A stretch of DNA of 64,000 nt from contig CM037475.1 of NCBI GenBank assembly GCA_021014325.1, forward strand, positions 3,379,001-3,443,000. The letters are read 5' to 3'. The position numbers and the translations under genes were made by a program. Shown in pieces: positions 25,786 to 37,039 of the stretch; position 1 is the first letter of the stretch, and each line of letters begins with the position of its first letter. A model generated the notes under the pieces. It was not told the origin of the DNA and did no database searches. It saw only the letters and a program-made list of their open reading frames with translations. This DNA comes from Plazaster borealis. Taxonomy: Eukaryota; Echinodermata; Asteroidea; Forcipulatida; Labidiasteridae.

Positions 25786-26428
25786 ATGCGTATAAGTCAA
25801 GTGTTAAGTCTTGTTCTTGGCGCTTGGTCGTCTATTGGCTGAAATCTGCCCTCCTGATTGGCACCGATACGGCGAGTCATGTTACTTCGTTATAACGGAC
25901 AAGATGGATTGGTACCAAGCAAATCGCACTTGTTCCGAGTCACGAGCAAACCTGGCCGTCCCAAACTCACAATCCGAACAGGATTACATATGGGAACTAT
26001 TCCAGAAAGAACCTGGTCTGACATCAAGAGACCGTCTGTGGATTGGTTGCAATGACATCGAGGAGGAGGGAAATTGGCAGCACTGTCCGTTGAAGGGTGA
26101 AACCAACGCCTATGAGAATTGGTTGGATGGAGAACCAAATGACTCTGGAGATGGTGAAGACTGTGGATCCCAAGCCAATTGGAGTAATGGTCAATGGAAT
26201 GATGTCAACTGCGACATCCCTTTCTTTGCTATATGCGAGCTCCCTGTCAGCAGTGGTGGCCGCCTCACTCATCAGTGCCTGCTACACTACGCCATGGAGG
26301 AGTTACTGGGTGAATGCGTCGGATCGTGCGGGAAGGCTTGCCGATCACATCCCCGATGTCACTCCTTCAATCTGCTGGAACAAGATGGAGGGAAGATGGT
26401 TTGTCCAGGAAGCAGCAAGGGTCATTAG
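25786..26428 (+). pseudogene. C-type lectin with PAN/Apple-like tail, copy B (signal peptide frameshifted)
   Basis: From about 25,838 the frame is open and encodes the complete lectin domain: CPPDWHRYGESCYF, WIGCND, the EPN triplet, WND and CEL. The PAN-like tail follows, ending PGSSKGH at 26,428. The ATG that matches copy A is at 25,786, but five bases are missing in the signal-peptide region (about 25,818-25,828), which puts that ATG out of frame. No other in-frame ATG precedes the domain. It is therefore probably not secreted as written, unless an upstream exon supplies the start. Copy A has the opposite state: good signal peptide, stop in the domain. Mannose-type specificity is inferred from EPN only. 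Confidence 0.75.
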
Positions 26429-27465
26429 AAAACGAAGGAGAAATGAAGGAGAAAATAGAGGACGCAGAAAACGATTGTTAAAAGTATTGATGACATACAA
26501 CTTTTAATTCTTGGTGTTTAATGAAGATTATATGGGTGAATTGTTGTTTGTCAGCAACTCTGTTTTCTATTGGATGATCGATTTAATTATGATTAAAGAG
26601 ATTGATGCATGATAGGAACTATATCAAGTAGTTCGAGTATGTATAGCTGTTGCGTTATGATGTATCTGAACCATTATTTTCTTAGCATAATTTTCAAGTA
26701 GTTATTTTGAGGACGTTCTGCAGCCCATGGACTGAGCATGATTTGACGTGCCTTTTGTCGCAAACAATCTCAGTCCAAATCTCAACAATGGCCTAGAATT
26801 GCTAACCCACCACCCACACTCAAATGGAGCAAAATTGAACTTCACTTCAGGCGTGCAGCATTATATGGAAATAAAGGAATCAAGATGGTACTTGTACACC
26901 AATTTACTGATAACACTAATTCTATAAGATAACTTTTAACATTCGACGTATATAAAGGCGAGGCTACTGCCGTGTAATAATAATTATATAATCGTGTTTT
27001 ACACATGAAAAAACCCCGCATTGGATTATAGTGCCCCTCCTACCTCGGTTTCGGCTACATTGATTCGAATCTGATGAAAACAAAATGGCCGATTCAAGAT
27101 AAAGGTTGATAGATGTACAAACACTTGGGCGTGTGTTATAGAGGGATCGAGGGAGGCAGACAGTAGCCGCATGTGACGTTGATGTAAGGGGTCAATACAA
27201 TGTAATGTTACCAATCTGAGACACCTTTAGCAACTGCCGCAGCCTGTATTCGCCAATACAGACACGGCCCGATGCTTCATTGGAAAATAGTCTGGCACCA
27301 TTTATGTAAAATTTATTTGTTAGTTATATCTGCTGGAGCAAGATGGAGGGAAGATGGTTTGTCCAGGAAGCAGCAAGGGTCATTAAACAATGTAGGAAAA
27401 AAATGGACGACACAGAAACCGATTGTCAAAAAATATTGATGAAATTTACACTTTTAATGCTTGGT

Positions 27466-27806
27466 GTTGTACACTATTGGTAAGATCAAAAAACACAATG
27501 TTCACAGATTCACACATAACTTACATGATTTAAAGTAAGTAACGATAGAAAGGGTTCCTTGAAATATTTCTGCCTAAAATGCTATCGTTTCTGAGAAATG
27601 AGTAAAACAATAGTTTTTATTACGCGCGACAATTTGAAAACCCCCCAGAAAACACATAAGGTCTCTGTTCACTATTTTCTCGTGACCTCGATGACCAATT
27701 ATTAAGCTCAAACTTTCACAGGTTTGTTTGTTCATGCATATGTTGAATCACAAAAAATGTGGACACTGATTTTGAGCTGTTACCAAAAGTGTACAATACC
27801 TTTAAA
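27466..27806. mobile_element. TTAA-type MITE, copy in unit B
   Basis: It matches 21,321-21,653 nearly base for base and ends AAAAGTGTACAATACCTTTAA. The left tip is missing. A fragment of the lectin 3' end (27,335-27,390) lies just upstream. Confidence 0.6.
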
Positions 27807-28539
27807 AAAGATATAATTATTGGTGAATTGTTGTTTTGTCAGATACTCAATAACTCTGTTTTCTATTGGATGTCAATTTAATTATGACTACAAGATCCGT
27901 AGTCATAATTAAATTGACCATCCAATAGAAAACAAAGTTAACAGCAATTATACCAGGTAGTTAGAGTTTAGCTGTTGCGTTATGATGTATTTGAAAAAAA
28001 TTCTCAGCACAATTAACTATTTATTTGTAAAAATATTAAACATGTTCTGCATATTAGTTGTACACATACTTGTCTTGTAGTATGGACATTGATTTTAGTG
28101 CGAAGTGTTAAGTTCCAAACTCCACTATTCTAGTGAATCATTTAAAGTAAGGGTTATCGTTTGGTTTTTGTTAACAAAGTGCTGATTTAAAGGCAAAATT
28201 ATCAAGAAAGATAATGATAAAGTCCCCTGTGAAAGTTTGAATACTATAGTGTTTACTTGTTGAGAAAACCGCAAAAACCGTCACTGTTTTTTCATTAGAT
28301 CGTCGAACCATCCCCGTTTAGCAAGGTGACAGCGGGTACCAAACGCTCAACACGGAAATTTGATTCGGAATTTTGCTATTATTTCTGGAATCCACCGACA
28401 GCACTTTTATTCGGCATGATACAAACTTACACACATTATTGAAAGACAAACTTGAAGAAATAGGAAATGATCCAAAGAAACCAATATTAGTAAATGCACA
28501 GAGACGAAGATAAAACAATCTTCGCCAAACCACAGTGTG

Positions 28540-28780
28540 GCGTATTAGTTCCGAACAGAGCCTTATATTGAGAGAGTTGCGACAACTTGCGATTAGAAGC
28601 CATTTTGTCTCCAAAAAATGCATTGGCGAATACAGGGTGCCAGACTAGTCTGCCCATTGGGTTGTACTGCATTTTGGAACAAAATGGCGTCCAGCAACCA
28701 CGTGACCGGAGAAAGCTGGTCCCTCCATGTCGCAACTCTCTCAATACACAGCTCTGGTTCCGAACATGCGAGGGCGCCGC
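28540..28780. repeat. Imperfect inverted repeat around AAAATGGCGTCC blocks
   Basis: TTCCGAACAGAGCC..ATATTG with AGAGAGTTGCGAC on the left matches, inverted, GTCGCAACTCTCTCAATACA and GCTCTGGTTCCGAAC on the right. The centre has two CATTTTG/CAAAATGG blocks. It is likely a small fold-back element; overlapping frames are not genes. Confidence 0.55.
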
Positions 28781-29815
28781 CAACGGCGAAAACAAACACT
28801 AGTTCAAAAATTGAAAAAAGGGGGCTTGTTTTTCCGATCAAATTTCAGCGAAATTGCTGCGCAGAAAACTTCAAGACCAAATAATAGTTAAGCACCTAAC
28901 AAACAAAGATAGATGGTCAAATTTGTTTTAGCGATTTCGTTCAAGTTGATCTTTAAAAATTTGTTTTATAAGAAAAAATATCAATCTTTTGTTAAATAAA
29001 GTTTGTTTGTTATACCTTCCAAATTTTTAAGATGCCATTCAAATATGTTCGGAAAACAGGGCGTGGTTTGTGGTCACCTGAAGATATGTCCAAGGCTGTC
29101 ATCGCATGTAAGCGTGGTGAGATGAGTATCCAAGTCAACGCTGTCAGATCGGGTGAAATTGAATGCTGGTGATGCCAATGATTTCACTGCAAAACCGCCT
29201 AGTCTTGGTAGGAAACCAACACTTATGGGAACTGAAAATGAAGCAGAGTTGGAGCGCTTAATCCTTGAAATGGAATCACGTGGTTTCGGCTCGTGCTATA
29301 TACGGGCATGAACAAAGAAGTAGTGCAGCTATACTTTGATCGGCTCGGTGCTGTGCTGGATAGAAAAGGTTCTCACCAGTCATCCGAGAAAATCTACAAT
29401 GTGGATGAGTCTGGTATGCCTATGATTAATCGGCCAGGAACAGTTATTGCTCAAAAAGGAAAACGCTCGGTTGTGACTGTCACAATTTCCGAAAGGGGTG
29501 AAAATGTTACTGCGGTAGCAATTGTTGTAATGCTGTAGGACACTGATACCACCGATGATAAAATGAAAGGCAAGAGAAAGAATAATGAATTCGCTGACGG
29601 GCTGCCTCAAGGTTCCGAACTTGGGATGTCTGAATCCTCATACATCAAGAAGGAATTAATTGTTCCATGCAGATGGCTTCCTCAGATGTTTCGTAAGCAT
29701 ACTGTACCGGGAGTTCTGCTGATAATCGACGGTCACACATCGCATGTGAAGACTGTTGCGGTACTGGAGTGCTGTATTGCAAACGATGTTATCCTGGTAA
29801 GTCTGGCTGGCTGGG

Positions 29816-29968
29816 CGCGAGATTTTTTTTCCTACGAACTGTTTGTCCCCCCATACTGTGTACAAACTTCTTTTGATAGCGCCCTCTTTTGAATCATCAT
29901 CCTCTAGCCCATGTTAATTTCCCGTATGGGGACAAAAAGTTCGTAAGAAAAAAATCTTGCTGCCTGGG
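29816..29968. mobile_element. MITE inside the transposase pseudogene
   Basis: The left end CGAGATTTTTTTTCCTACGA and right end TCGTAAGAAAAAAATCTTGC are inverted repeats of about 38 bp that include GTCCCC.CATAC. It is flanked by GGCTGGGC and GCCTGGGC, a possible 8-bp target duplication as in hAT elements. It lies exactly between the second and third acidic motif of the transposase. Confidence 0.7.
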
Positions 29969-30825
29969 CACACATTAAACCAAGTATCTTCAGCCTTTAG
30001 ACCGATCGGTCTTCAAGTCCTTGAAATCCAACAAGCATATTGCAACGAACTTATACATGAGACATAATCCTGGTGGAAACATCACCAAGTACCAGTTCGG
30101 GCCACTGTTTGCTGCAGTTCAAGGCAAGTCAGCTTCTGTTTCAAATGACACCTCAGGATTTCGCGCATAGCACATCCATGTAATCCAGATGCAATACCAA
30201 ATGATGCATTTGCCCCATCCGAGACCACAGAGAGGGAATTGGCAGCACTGATCCCTCCAATCCAACGAACAGACCACCAATGTTCCGAGTGATGCCTTGA
30301 GCACATGGACATTGACGAGGGTTCAGAAGATGGCTTTGTTGACGCTGGTGCACTGGATTCAGAAACAGGCGCACTACCACAATCAAGCACACAAGAAACC
30401 CATAGCGTTCTCACACAAGTTGCACCCATCGGCAGTCCTGCAAGTGACCAACCTTCAAGTAGAACCGGCACTAGTAGCAGGAAAATTATTCGTTAACATA
30501 CAACAACTACCGAAAGTACATGTAGATCGTCCACCAGACTGCTAGTAAACGGCGCAAACAACAGTGAGAGAGCTATCAACAAGCGAACTATTTGAAAGAG
30601 GTGCAAGATGTAGAAGAGTGAGGAAGTGTGGGAGCAAAGAAAGCCAAAAGCAAGGCAAAAAAACCCACCAGAGAGGAAAATCTGCCCAAAGTAATGAGAA
30701 AAGAACGACAAAGGAAAACCAAAACAAACAAAGAAAAGCAGTCACTGATGAAGAGAAAGACCATTATTGTGCCTTTTCGCCGTATTTTTGACCGCGTGAG
30801 GGCATTATATGTGGACCAATATCAA

Positions 30826-30860
30826 GTAAACAAGTAAACAAGTAAACAAGTAAACAAATG
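30826..30860. repeat. AAGTAAAC short tandem repeat
   Basis: Four to five consecutive copies of the 8-mer AAGTAAAC. Confidence 0.8.
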
Positions 30861-31170
30861 GGGTTTTGTTTTTGTTATGTTATTATTATGTTATTGTATT
30901 TCGTCATTGATGCAAAAAACTACGTATAATATACAGGCAATTGAAATAGGAAACTGCAATGTGATGCAAAACATTCCCTAATGAAAGCGCCCTCATGCGG
31001 TAAACAATATGGTCAATTGAGATGGTTACTTTTTTTAAAGACAGCGACGACGAGGCATGGATCAGTGCCAAGTTTGTAAATCGTGGTTCCACGAAGACTG
31101 CTCTGGGGCCTTCGGTAAAACTGTGTTCACTTGTGATGAGTGTAGTATATCAAAGAAGTTTGGATTATAA

Positions 31171-31464
31171 AACAAACTGTTTCAAATGAAACAAAGTGTG
31201 CTTTAATGTGCTTTTACAAGTGTGCTAAGCATGATGAGTGGCACAATTTAATCTGAACGTGTTGCGAAACATTTGATTTTATTTTTATTTTGAATGTGAA
31301 AAAAAAAATGTTTTTTTTTGCAAAAAAATCCATAATTTCATAAATTTATCCCAGAAAATTAATTTGAACTTAATAATGATATACAGACTAAATAGAAACA
31401 TTATTTGATACCGGTAGTTTACCTTCATACTAGTGCTTCCATTTTGACCTTTATACAAAAAGAA
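31171..31464. other. AT-rich spacer before the satellite
   Basis: No gene is seen; poly-A and poly-T tracts occur at 31,300-31,330. Directly followed by the first 19-bp satellite unit. Confidence 0.5.
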
Positions 31465-34400
31465 TGTCCGGTATTCCCTACACTGTCCGGTATTCCCTAT
31501 CTGTCCGGTATTCCCTACACTGTCCGGTATTCCCTACACTGTCCGTGTGTCCGGTATTCCCTACACTGTCCGATATTCCCTACACTGTCCGGTATTCCCT
31601 ACACTGTCCGGTATTCCCTACACTGTCCGGTATTCCCTACACTGTCCGGTATTCCCTACACTGTCCGGTATTCCCTACACTGTCCGGTATTCCCTACACT
31701 GTCCGGTATTCCTTGCACTGTCCGGTATTCCTTACACTGTCCGATATTCCCTACACTGTCCGGTATTCCCTATCTGTCCGGTATTCCCTACACTGTCCGG
31801 TATTCCCTACACTGTCCGGTATTCCCTACACTGTCCGGTATTCCCTACACTGTCCGGTATTCCCTACACTGTCCGGTATTCCCTACACTGTCCGGTATTC
31901 CCTACACTGTCCGGTATTCCCTACACTGTCCGGTATTCCTTGCACTGTCCGGTATTCCCTACACTGTCTGGTATTCCTTACACTGTCCGGTATTCCCTAC
32001 ACTGTCCGGTATTCCCTACACTGTCCGGTATTCCCTACACTGTCCGATATTCCCTACACTGTCCGGTATTCCCTACACTGTCCGGTATTCCCTACACTGT
32101 CCGGTATTCCCTACACTGTCTGGTATTCCTTACACTGTCCGGTATTCCCTACACTGTCCGGTATTCCCTACACTGTCCGGTATTCCTTGCACTGTCTGGT
32201 ATTCCTTACACTGTCCGGTATTCCCTACACTGTCCGGTATTCCCTACACTGTCTGGTATTCCCTATCTGTCCGGTATTCCCTACACTGTCCGGTATTCCC
32301 TACACTGTCCGGTATTCCCTACACTGTCCGGTATTCCCTACACTGTCCGGTATTCCTTACACTGTCCGGTATTCCCTACACTGTCCGATATTCCTTACAC
32401 TGTCCGGTATTCCCTACACTGTCCGGTATTCCTTACACTGTCCGGTATTCCCTACACTGTCCGGTATTCCTTACACTGTCCGGTATTCCCTACACTGTCT
32501 GGTATTCCTTACACTGTCCGGTATTCCCTACACTGTCCGGTATTCCCTACACTGTCCGGTATTCCCTACACTGTCCGGTATTCCCTACACTGTCCGGTAT
32601 TCCCTACACTGTCCGGTATTCCTTACACTGTCCGGTATTCCCTACACTGTCCGGTATTCCCTACACTGTCCGGTATTCCCTACACTGTCCGATATTCCCT
32701 ACACTGTCCGGTATTCCCTACACTGTCCGGTATTCCCTACACTGTCCGGTATTCCCTACACTGTCTGGTATTCCTTACACTGTCCGGTATTCCCTACACT
32801 GTCCGGTATTCCCTACACTGTCCGGTATTCCCTACACTGTCCGATATTCCCTACACTGTCCGGTATTCCCTACACTGTCCGGTATTCCCTATCTGTCCGG
32901 TATTCCCTACACTGTCCGGTATTCCCTACACTGTCCGGTATTCCCTACACTGTCCGGTATTCCCTACACTGTCCGGTATTCCCTACACTGTCCGGTATCC
33001 TTACACTGTCCGGTATCCTTACACTGTCCGGTATTCCCTACACTGTCCGGTATTCCCTACACTGTCCGGTATTCCCTACACTGTCTGGTATTCCTTACAC
33101 TGTCCGATATTCCCTACACTGTCCGGTATTCCCTACACTGTCCGGTATTCCCTACACTGTCCGGTATTCCCTACACTGTCCGGTATTCCCTACACTGTCC
33201 GGTATTCCCTACACTGTCCGGTATTCCTTACACTGTCCGGTATTCCCTACACTGTCCGGTATTCCCTACACTGTCTGGTATTCCCTACACTGTCCGGTAT
33301 TCCCTACACTGTCCGGTATTCCCTACACTGTCCGGTATTCCCTACACTGTCCGGTATTCCCTACACTGTCCGGTATTCCCTACACTGTCCGATATTCCCT
33401 ACACTGTCCGGTATTCCCTACACTGTCCGGTATTCCCTACACTGTCCGGTATTCCCTACACTGTCCGGTATTCCCTACACTGTCTGGTATTCCTTACACT
33501 GTCCGGTATTCCCTACACTGTCCGGTATTCCCTACACTGTCCGGTATTCCCTACACTGTCCGATATTCCCTACACTGTCCGGTATTCCCTACACTGTCCG
33601 GTATTCCTTACACTGTCCGGTATTCCCTACACTGTCCGGTATTCCTTACACTGTCCGGTATTCTCTACACTGTCTGGTATTCCTTACACTGTCCGGTATT
33701 CCCTACACTGTCCGGTATTCCCTACACTGTCCGGTATTCCCTACACTGTCCGGTATTCCCTACACTGTCCGGTATTCCCTACACTGTCCGGTATTCCCTA
33801 CACTGTCCGGTATTCCCTACACTGTCCGATATTCCCTACACTGTCCGGTATTCCCTACACTGTCCGGTATTCCCTACACTGTCCGGTATTCCCTACACTG
33901 TCCGGTATTCCCTACACTGTCTGGTATTCCTTACACTGTCCGGTATTCCCTACACTGTCCGGTATTCCCTACACTGTCCGGTATTCCCTACACTGTCCGA
34001 TATTCCCTACACTGTCCGGTATTCCCTACACTGTCCGGTATTCCCTATCTGTCCGGTATTCCCTACACTGTCCGGTATTCCCTACACTGTCCGGTATTCC
34101 CTACACTGTCCGGTATTCCCTACACTGTCCGATATTCCCTACACTGTCCGGTATTCCCTACACTGTCCGGTATTCCCTACACTGTCCGGTATTCCCTACA
34201 CTGTCTGGTATTCCCTACACTGTCCGATATTCCCTAAACTGTCCGGTATTCCCTACACTGTCCGGTATTCCCTATCTGTCCGGTATTCCCTACACTGTCC
34301 GGTATTCCCTACACTGTCCGGTATTCCCTACACTGTCCGGTATTCCCTACACTGTCCGGTATTCCCTACACTGTCCGGTATTCCCTACACTGCCCGGTAT

Positions 34401-36656
34401 TCCTTACACTGTCCGGTATTCCCTACACTGTCCGGTATTCCCTACACTGTCCGGTAGTCCCTACACTGTCCGGTATTCCTTACACTGTCCGGTATTCCCT
34501 ACACTGTCCGGTATTCCCTACACTGTCCGGTATTCCCTATCTGTCCGGTGTTCCCTACACTGTCCGGTATTCCCTACACTGTCCGGTATTCCTTACACTG
34601 TCCGGTATTCCCTACACTGTCCGGTATTCCCTACACTGTCCGGTATTCCTTACACTGTCCGGTATTCCCTACACTGTCCGGTATTCCCTACACTGTCCGT
34701 GTGTCCGGTATTCCCTACACTGTCCGATATTCCCTACACTGTCCGGTATTCCCTACACTGTCCGGTATTCCCTACACTGTCCGGTATCCCCTACACTGTC
34801 CGGTATTCCCTACACTGTCCGGTATTCCCTACACTGTCCGGTATTCCCTACACTGTCCGGTATTCCTTGCACTGTCCGGTATTCCTTACACTGTCCGATA
34901 TTCCCTACACTGTCCGGTATTCCCTACACTGTCCGGTATTCCCTACACTGTCCGGTATTCCCTATCTGTCCGGTATTCCCTACACTGTCCGGTATTCCCT
35001 ACACTGTCCGTGTGTCCGGTATTCCCTACACTGTCCGATATTCCCTACACTGTCCGGTATTCCCTACACTGTCCGGTATTCCCTACACTGTCCGGTATTC
35101 CCTACACTGTCCGGTATTCCCTACACTGTCCGGTATTCCCTACACTGTCCGGTATTCCCTACACTGTCCGGTATTCCTTGCACTGTCCGGTATTCCTTAC
35201 ACTGTCCGATATTCCCTACACTGTCCGGTATTCCCTACACTGTCTGGTATTCCCTACACTGTCCGGTATTCCCTACACTGTCCGGTATTCCCTACACTGT
35301 CCGGTATTCCCTACACTGTCCGGTATTCCCTACACTGTCCGGTATTCCCTACACTGTCCGGTATTCCCTACACTGTCCGGTATTCCTTACACTGTCTGGT
35401 ATTCCCTACACTGTCCGGTATTCCTTACACTGTCCGGTATTCCCTACACTGTCTGGTATTCCCTACACTGTCCGGTATTCCCTACACTGTCCGGTATTCC
35501 CTACACTGTCCGGTATTCCCTACACTGTCCGGTATTCCCTACACTGTCCGGTATTCCTTGCACTGTCCGGTATTCCTTACACTGTCCGATATTCCCTACA
35601 CTGTCCGGTATTCCCTACACTGTCCGGTATTCCCTACACTGTCCGGTATTCCCTACACTGTCCGGTATTCCCTACACTGTCCGGTATTCCCTACACTGTC
35701 CGGTATTCCCTACACTGTCCGGTAGTCCCTACACTGTCCGGTATTCCCTACACTGTCCGGTATTCCCTACACTGTCCGGTATTCCCTACACTGTCCGGTA
35801 TTCCCTACACTGTCCGGTATTCCCTACACTGTCCGGTATTCCCTATCTGTCCGATATTCCCTACACTGTCCGGTATTCCCTACACTGTCCGGTATTCCTT
35901 ACACTGTCCGATATTCCTTACACTGTCCGGTATTCCCTACACTGTCCGGTATTCCCTACACTGTCCGGTATTCCCTACACTGTCCGGTATTCCCTACACT
36001 GTCCGGTATTCCTTACACTGTCCGGTATTCCCTACACTGTCCGGTATTCCCTACACTGTCCGGTATTCCCTACACTGTCTGGTATTCCTTACACTGTCCG
36101 GTATTCCCTACACTGTCCGGTATTCCCTACACTGTCCGGTATTCCCTACACTGTCCGGTATTCCATACACTGTCCGGTATTCCCTACACTGTCCGGTATT
36201 CCCTATCTGTCCGGTATTCCCTACACTGTCCGGTATTCCCTACACTGTCCGGTATTCCCTACACTGTCCGGTATTCCCTACACTGTCCGGTATTCCTTAC
36301 ACTGTCCGGTATTCCCTACACTGTCCGGTATTCCCTACACTGTCCGGTATTCCCTACACTGTCTGGTATTCCTTACACTGTCCGGTATTCCCTATCTGTC
36401 CGGTATTCCCTATCTGTCCGGTATTCCCTACACTGTCCGGTATTCCCTACACTGTCCGGTATTCCCTACACTGTCCGGTATTCCATACACTGTCCGGTAT
36501 TCCTTGCACTGTCCGGTATTCCCTACACTGTCCGGTATTCCCTACACTGTCCGGTATTCCCTACACTGTCCGGTATTCCTTACACTGTCCGGTATTCCCT
36601 ACACTGTCCGGTATTCCCTACACTGTCCGGTATTCCCTACACTGTCCGGTATTCCC
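31465..36656 (+). repeat. Satellite of 19-bp unit TGTCCGGTATTCCCTACAC, about 270 copies
   Basis: The consensus TGTCCGGTATTCCCTACAC repeats without interruption for 5.2 kb. Variants recur: GATATT for GGTATT, TCTGGTATTCCTT, an 18-bp form with CCCTATCTG, CCTTGCAC, and a spacer CCGTGTGTCCGG. A group of variants (GTGTG spacer, then CTTGCAC about 165 bp later, then GATATT) recurs at about 31,545, 34,699 and 35,009, indicating higher-order blocks of about 312 bp. Because 19 is not a multiple of 3 and the unit has no forward stop, all three forward frames stay open. The resulting 19-residue periodic 'proteins' are artefacts. Confidence 0.97.
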
Positions 36657-37008
36657 CCTTCAGTCAAAGACCAGTGTTCTCATTTGGTGTATCCCAACAT
36701 ATGCATAAAATAACGAGCCTGTGAAAATTTGGGCTCATTTGGTCATCGAAGTTGCAAGAAAATGATGAAAGAAAATACACCCTTGTTGTACAAATTTGTG
36801 TGCTTTCAGTTAGGAATAAAAACTTCTTGCAAGAAGTTGTTATTATTCTAGTGAGAAATTACCTCTTTCTCAAAAACTACGTTACTTCAGAGGGAGTCGT
36901 TTCTCACAATGTTTTATACTATCACCAGCTCTCCGTTGCTAGTTACCAAGTCAGTTTTTATGCTAATATATATTTGGAGTAATTACCAAACGTGTACGAT
37001 GCCTTTAA
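36657..37008. mobile_element. TTAA-type MITE at the satellite edge
   Basis: It matches 62,175-62,525 across its length and ends ACGTGTACGATGCCTTTAA. The left tip is missing, and the satellite abuts it. Directly after its right end comes one more diverged satellite unit (TGTCCGGTACTCCCTACA at 37,010-37,027), so the MITE sits inside the end of the array. Confidence 0.75.
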
Positions 37009-37039
37009 GTGTCCGGTACTCCCTACATCCATACCTACC

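Larger units (their letters stand above)
25130..28360 (+). repeat. Segmental duplication unit B, with empty Polinton site
   Basis: It matches unit A on both sides of the Polinton. At 26,930-26,950 it reads AACTTTTAACATTCGACG without interruption, which is the pre-insertion target. Promoter-side sequence (25,140-25,780), lectin gene, 3' flank, MITE and hairpin are in the same order as in unit A. Confidence 0.85.
29032..31170 (+). pseudogene. Tigger/pogo-like transposase with PHD-type C-terminus, wrecked
   Basis: The start MPFKYVRKTGRGLWSPEDM leads into a psq/CENP-B-type helix-turn-helix (KAVIACKRGEMSIQ) and then breaks. The DDE core is recognisable in pieces: KIYNVDESGMP (first D, near 29,405), LLIIDGHTSHV (second D, near 29,725) and YLQPLDRSVFKSL (third D, near 29,990) in another frame. 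PNDAFAPSETTERE near 30,200 and a C-terminal CQVCKSWFHEDC...CDEC zinc finger (31,055-31,150) are further family marks. Multiple frameshifts, a 150-bp MITE and a spacer at 30,795-31,040 interrupt it. Such transposases cut and paste DNA with TA target duplication; this copy is dead. Confidence 0.75.

Noticed and set aside
31465..36656. CRISPR-like array
   Set aside because: Units are directly adjacent with no spacers, and the setting is an animal genome.
31405..36713. Giant open frames (up to 1,767 codons) in all three forward frames
   Set aside because: They are produced by a 19-bp satellite lacking forward stops; all frames give the same 19-residue period, which is not expected of a real gene.
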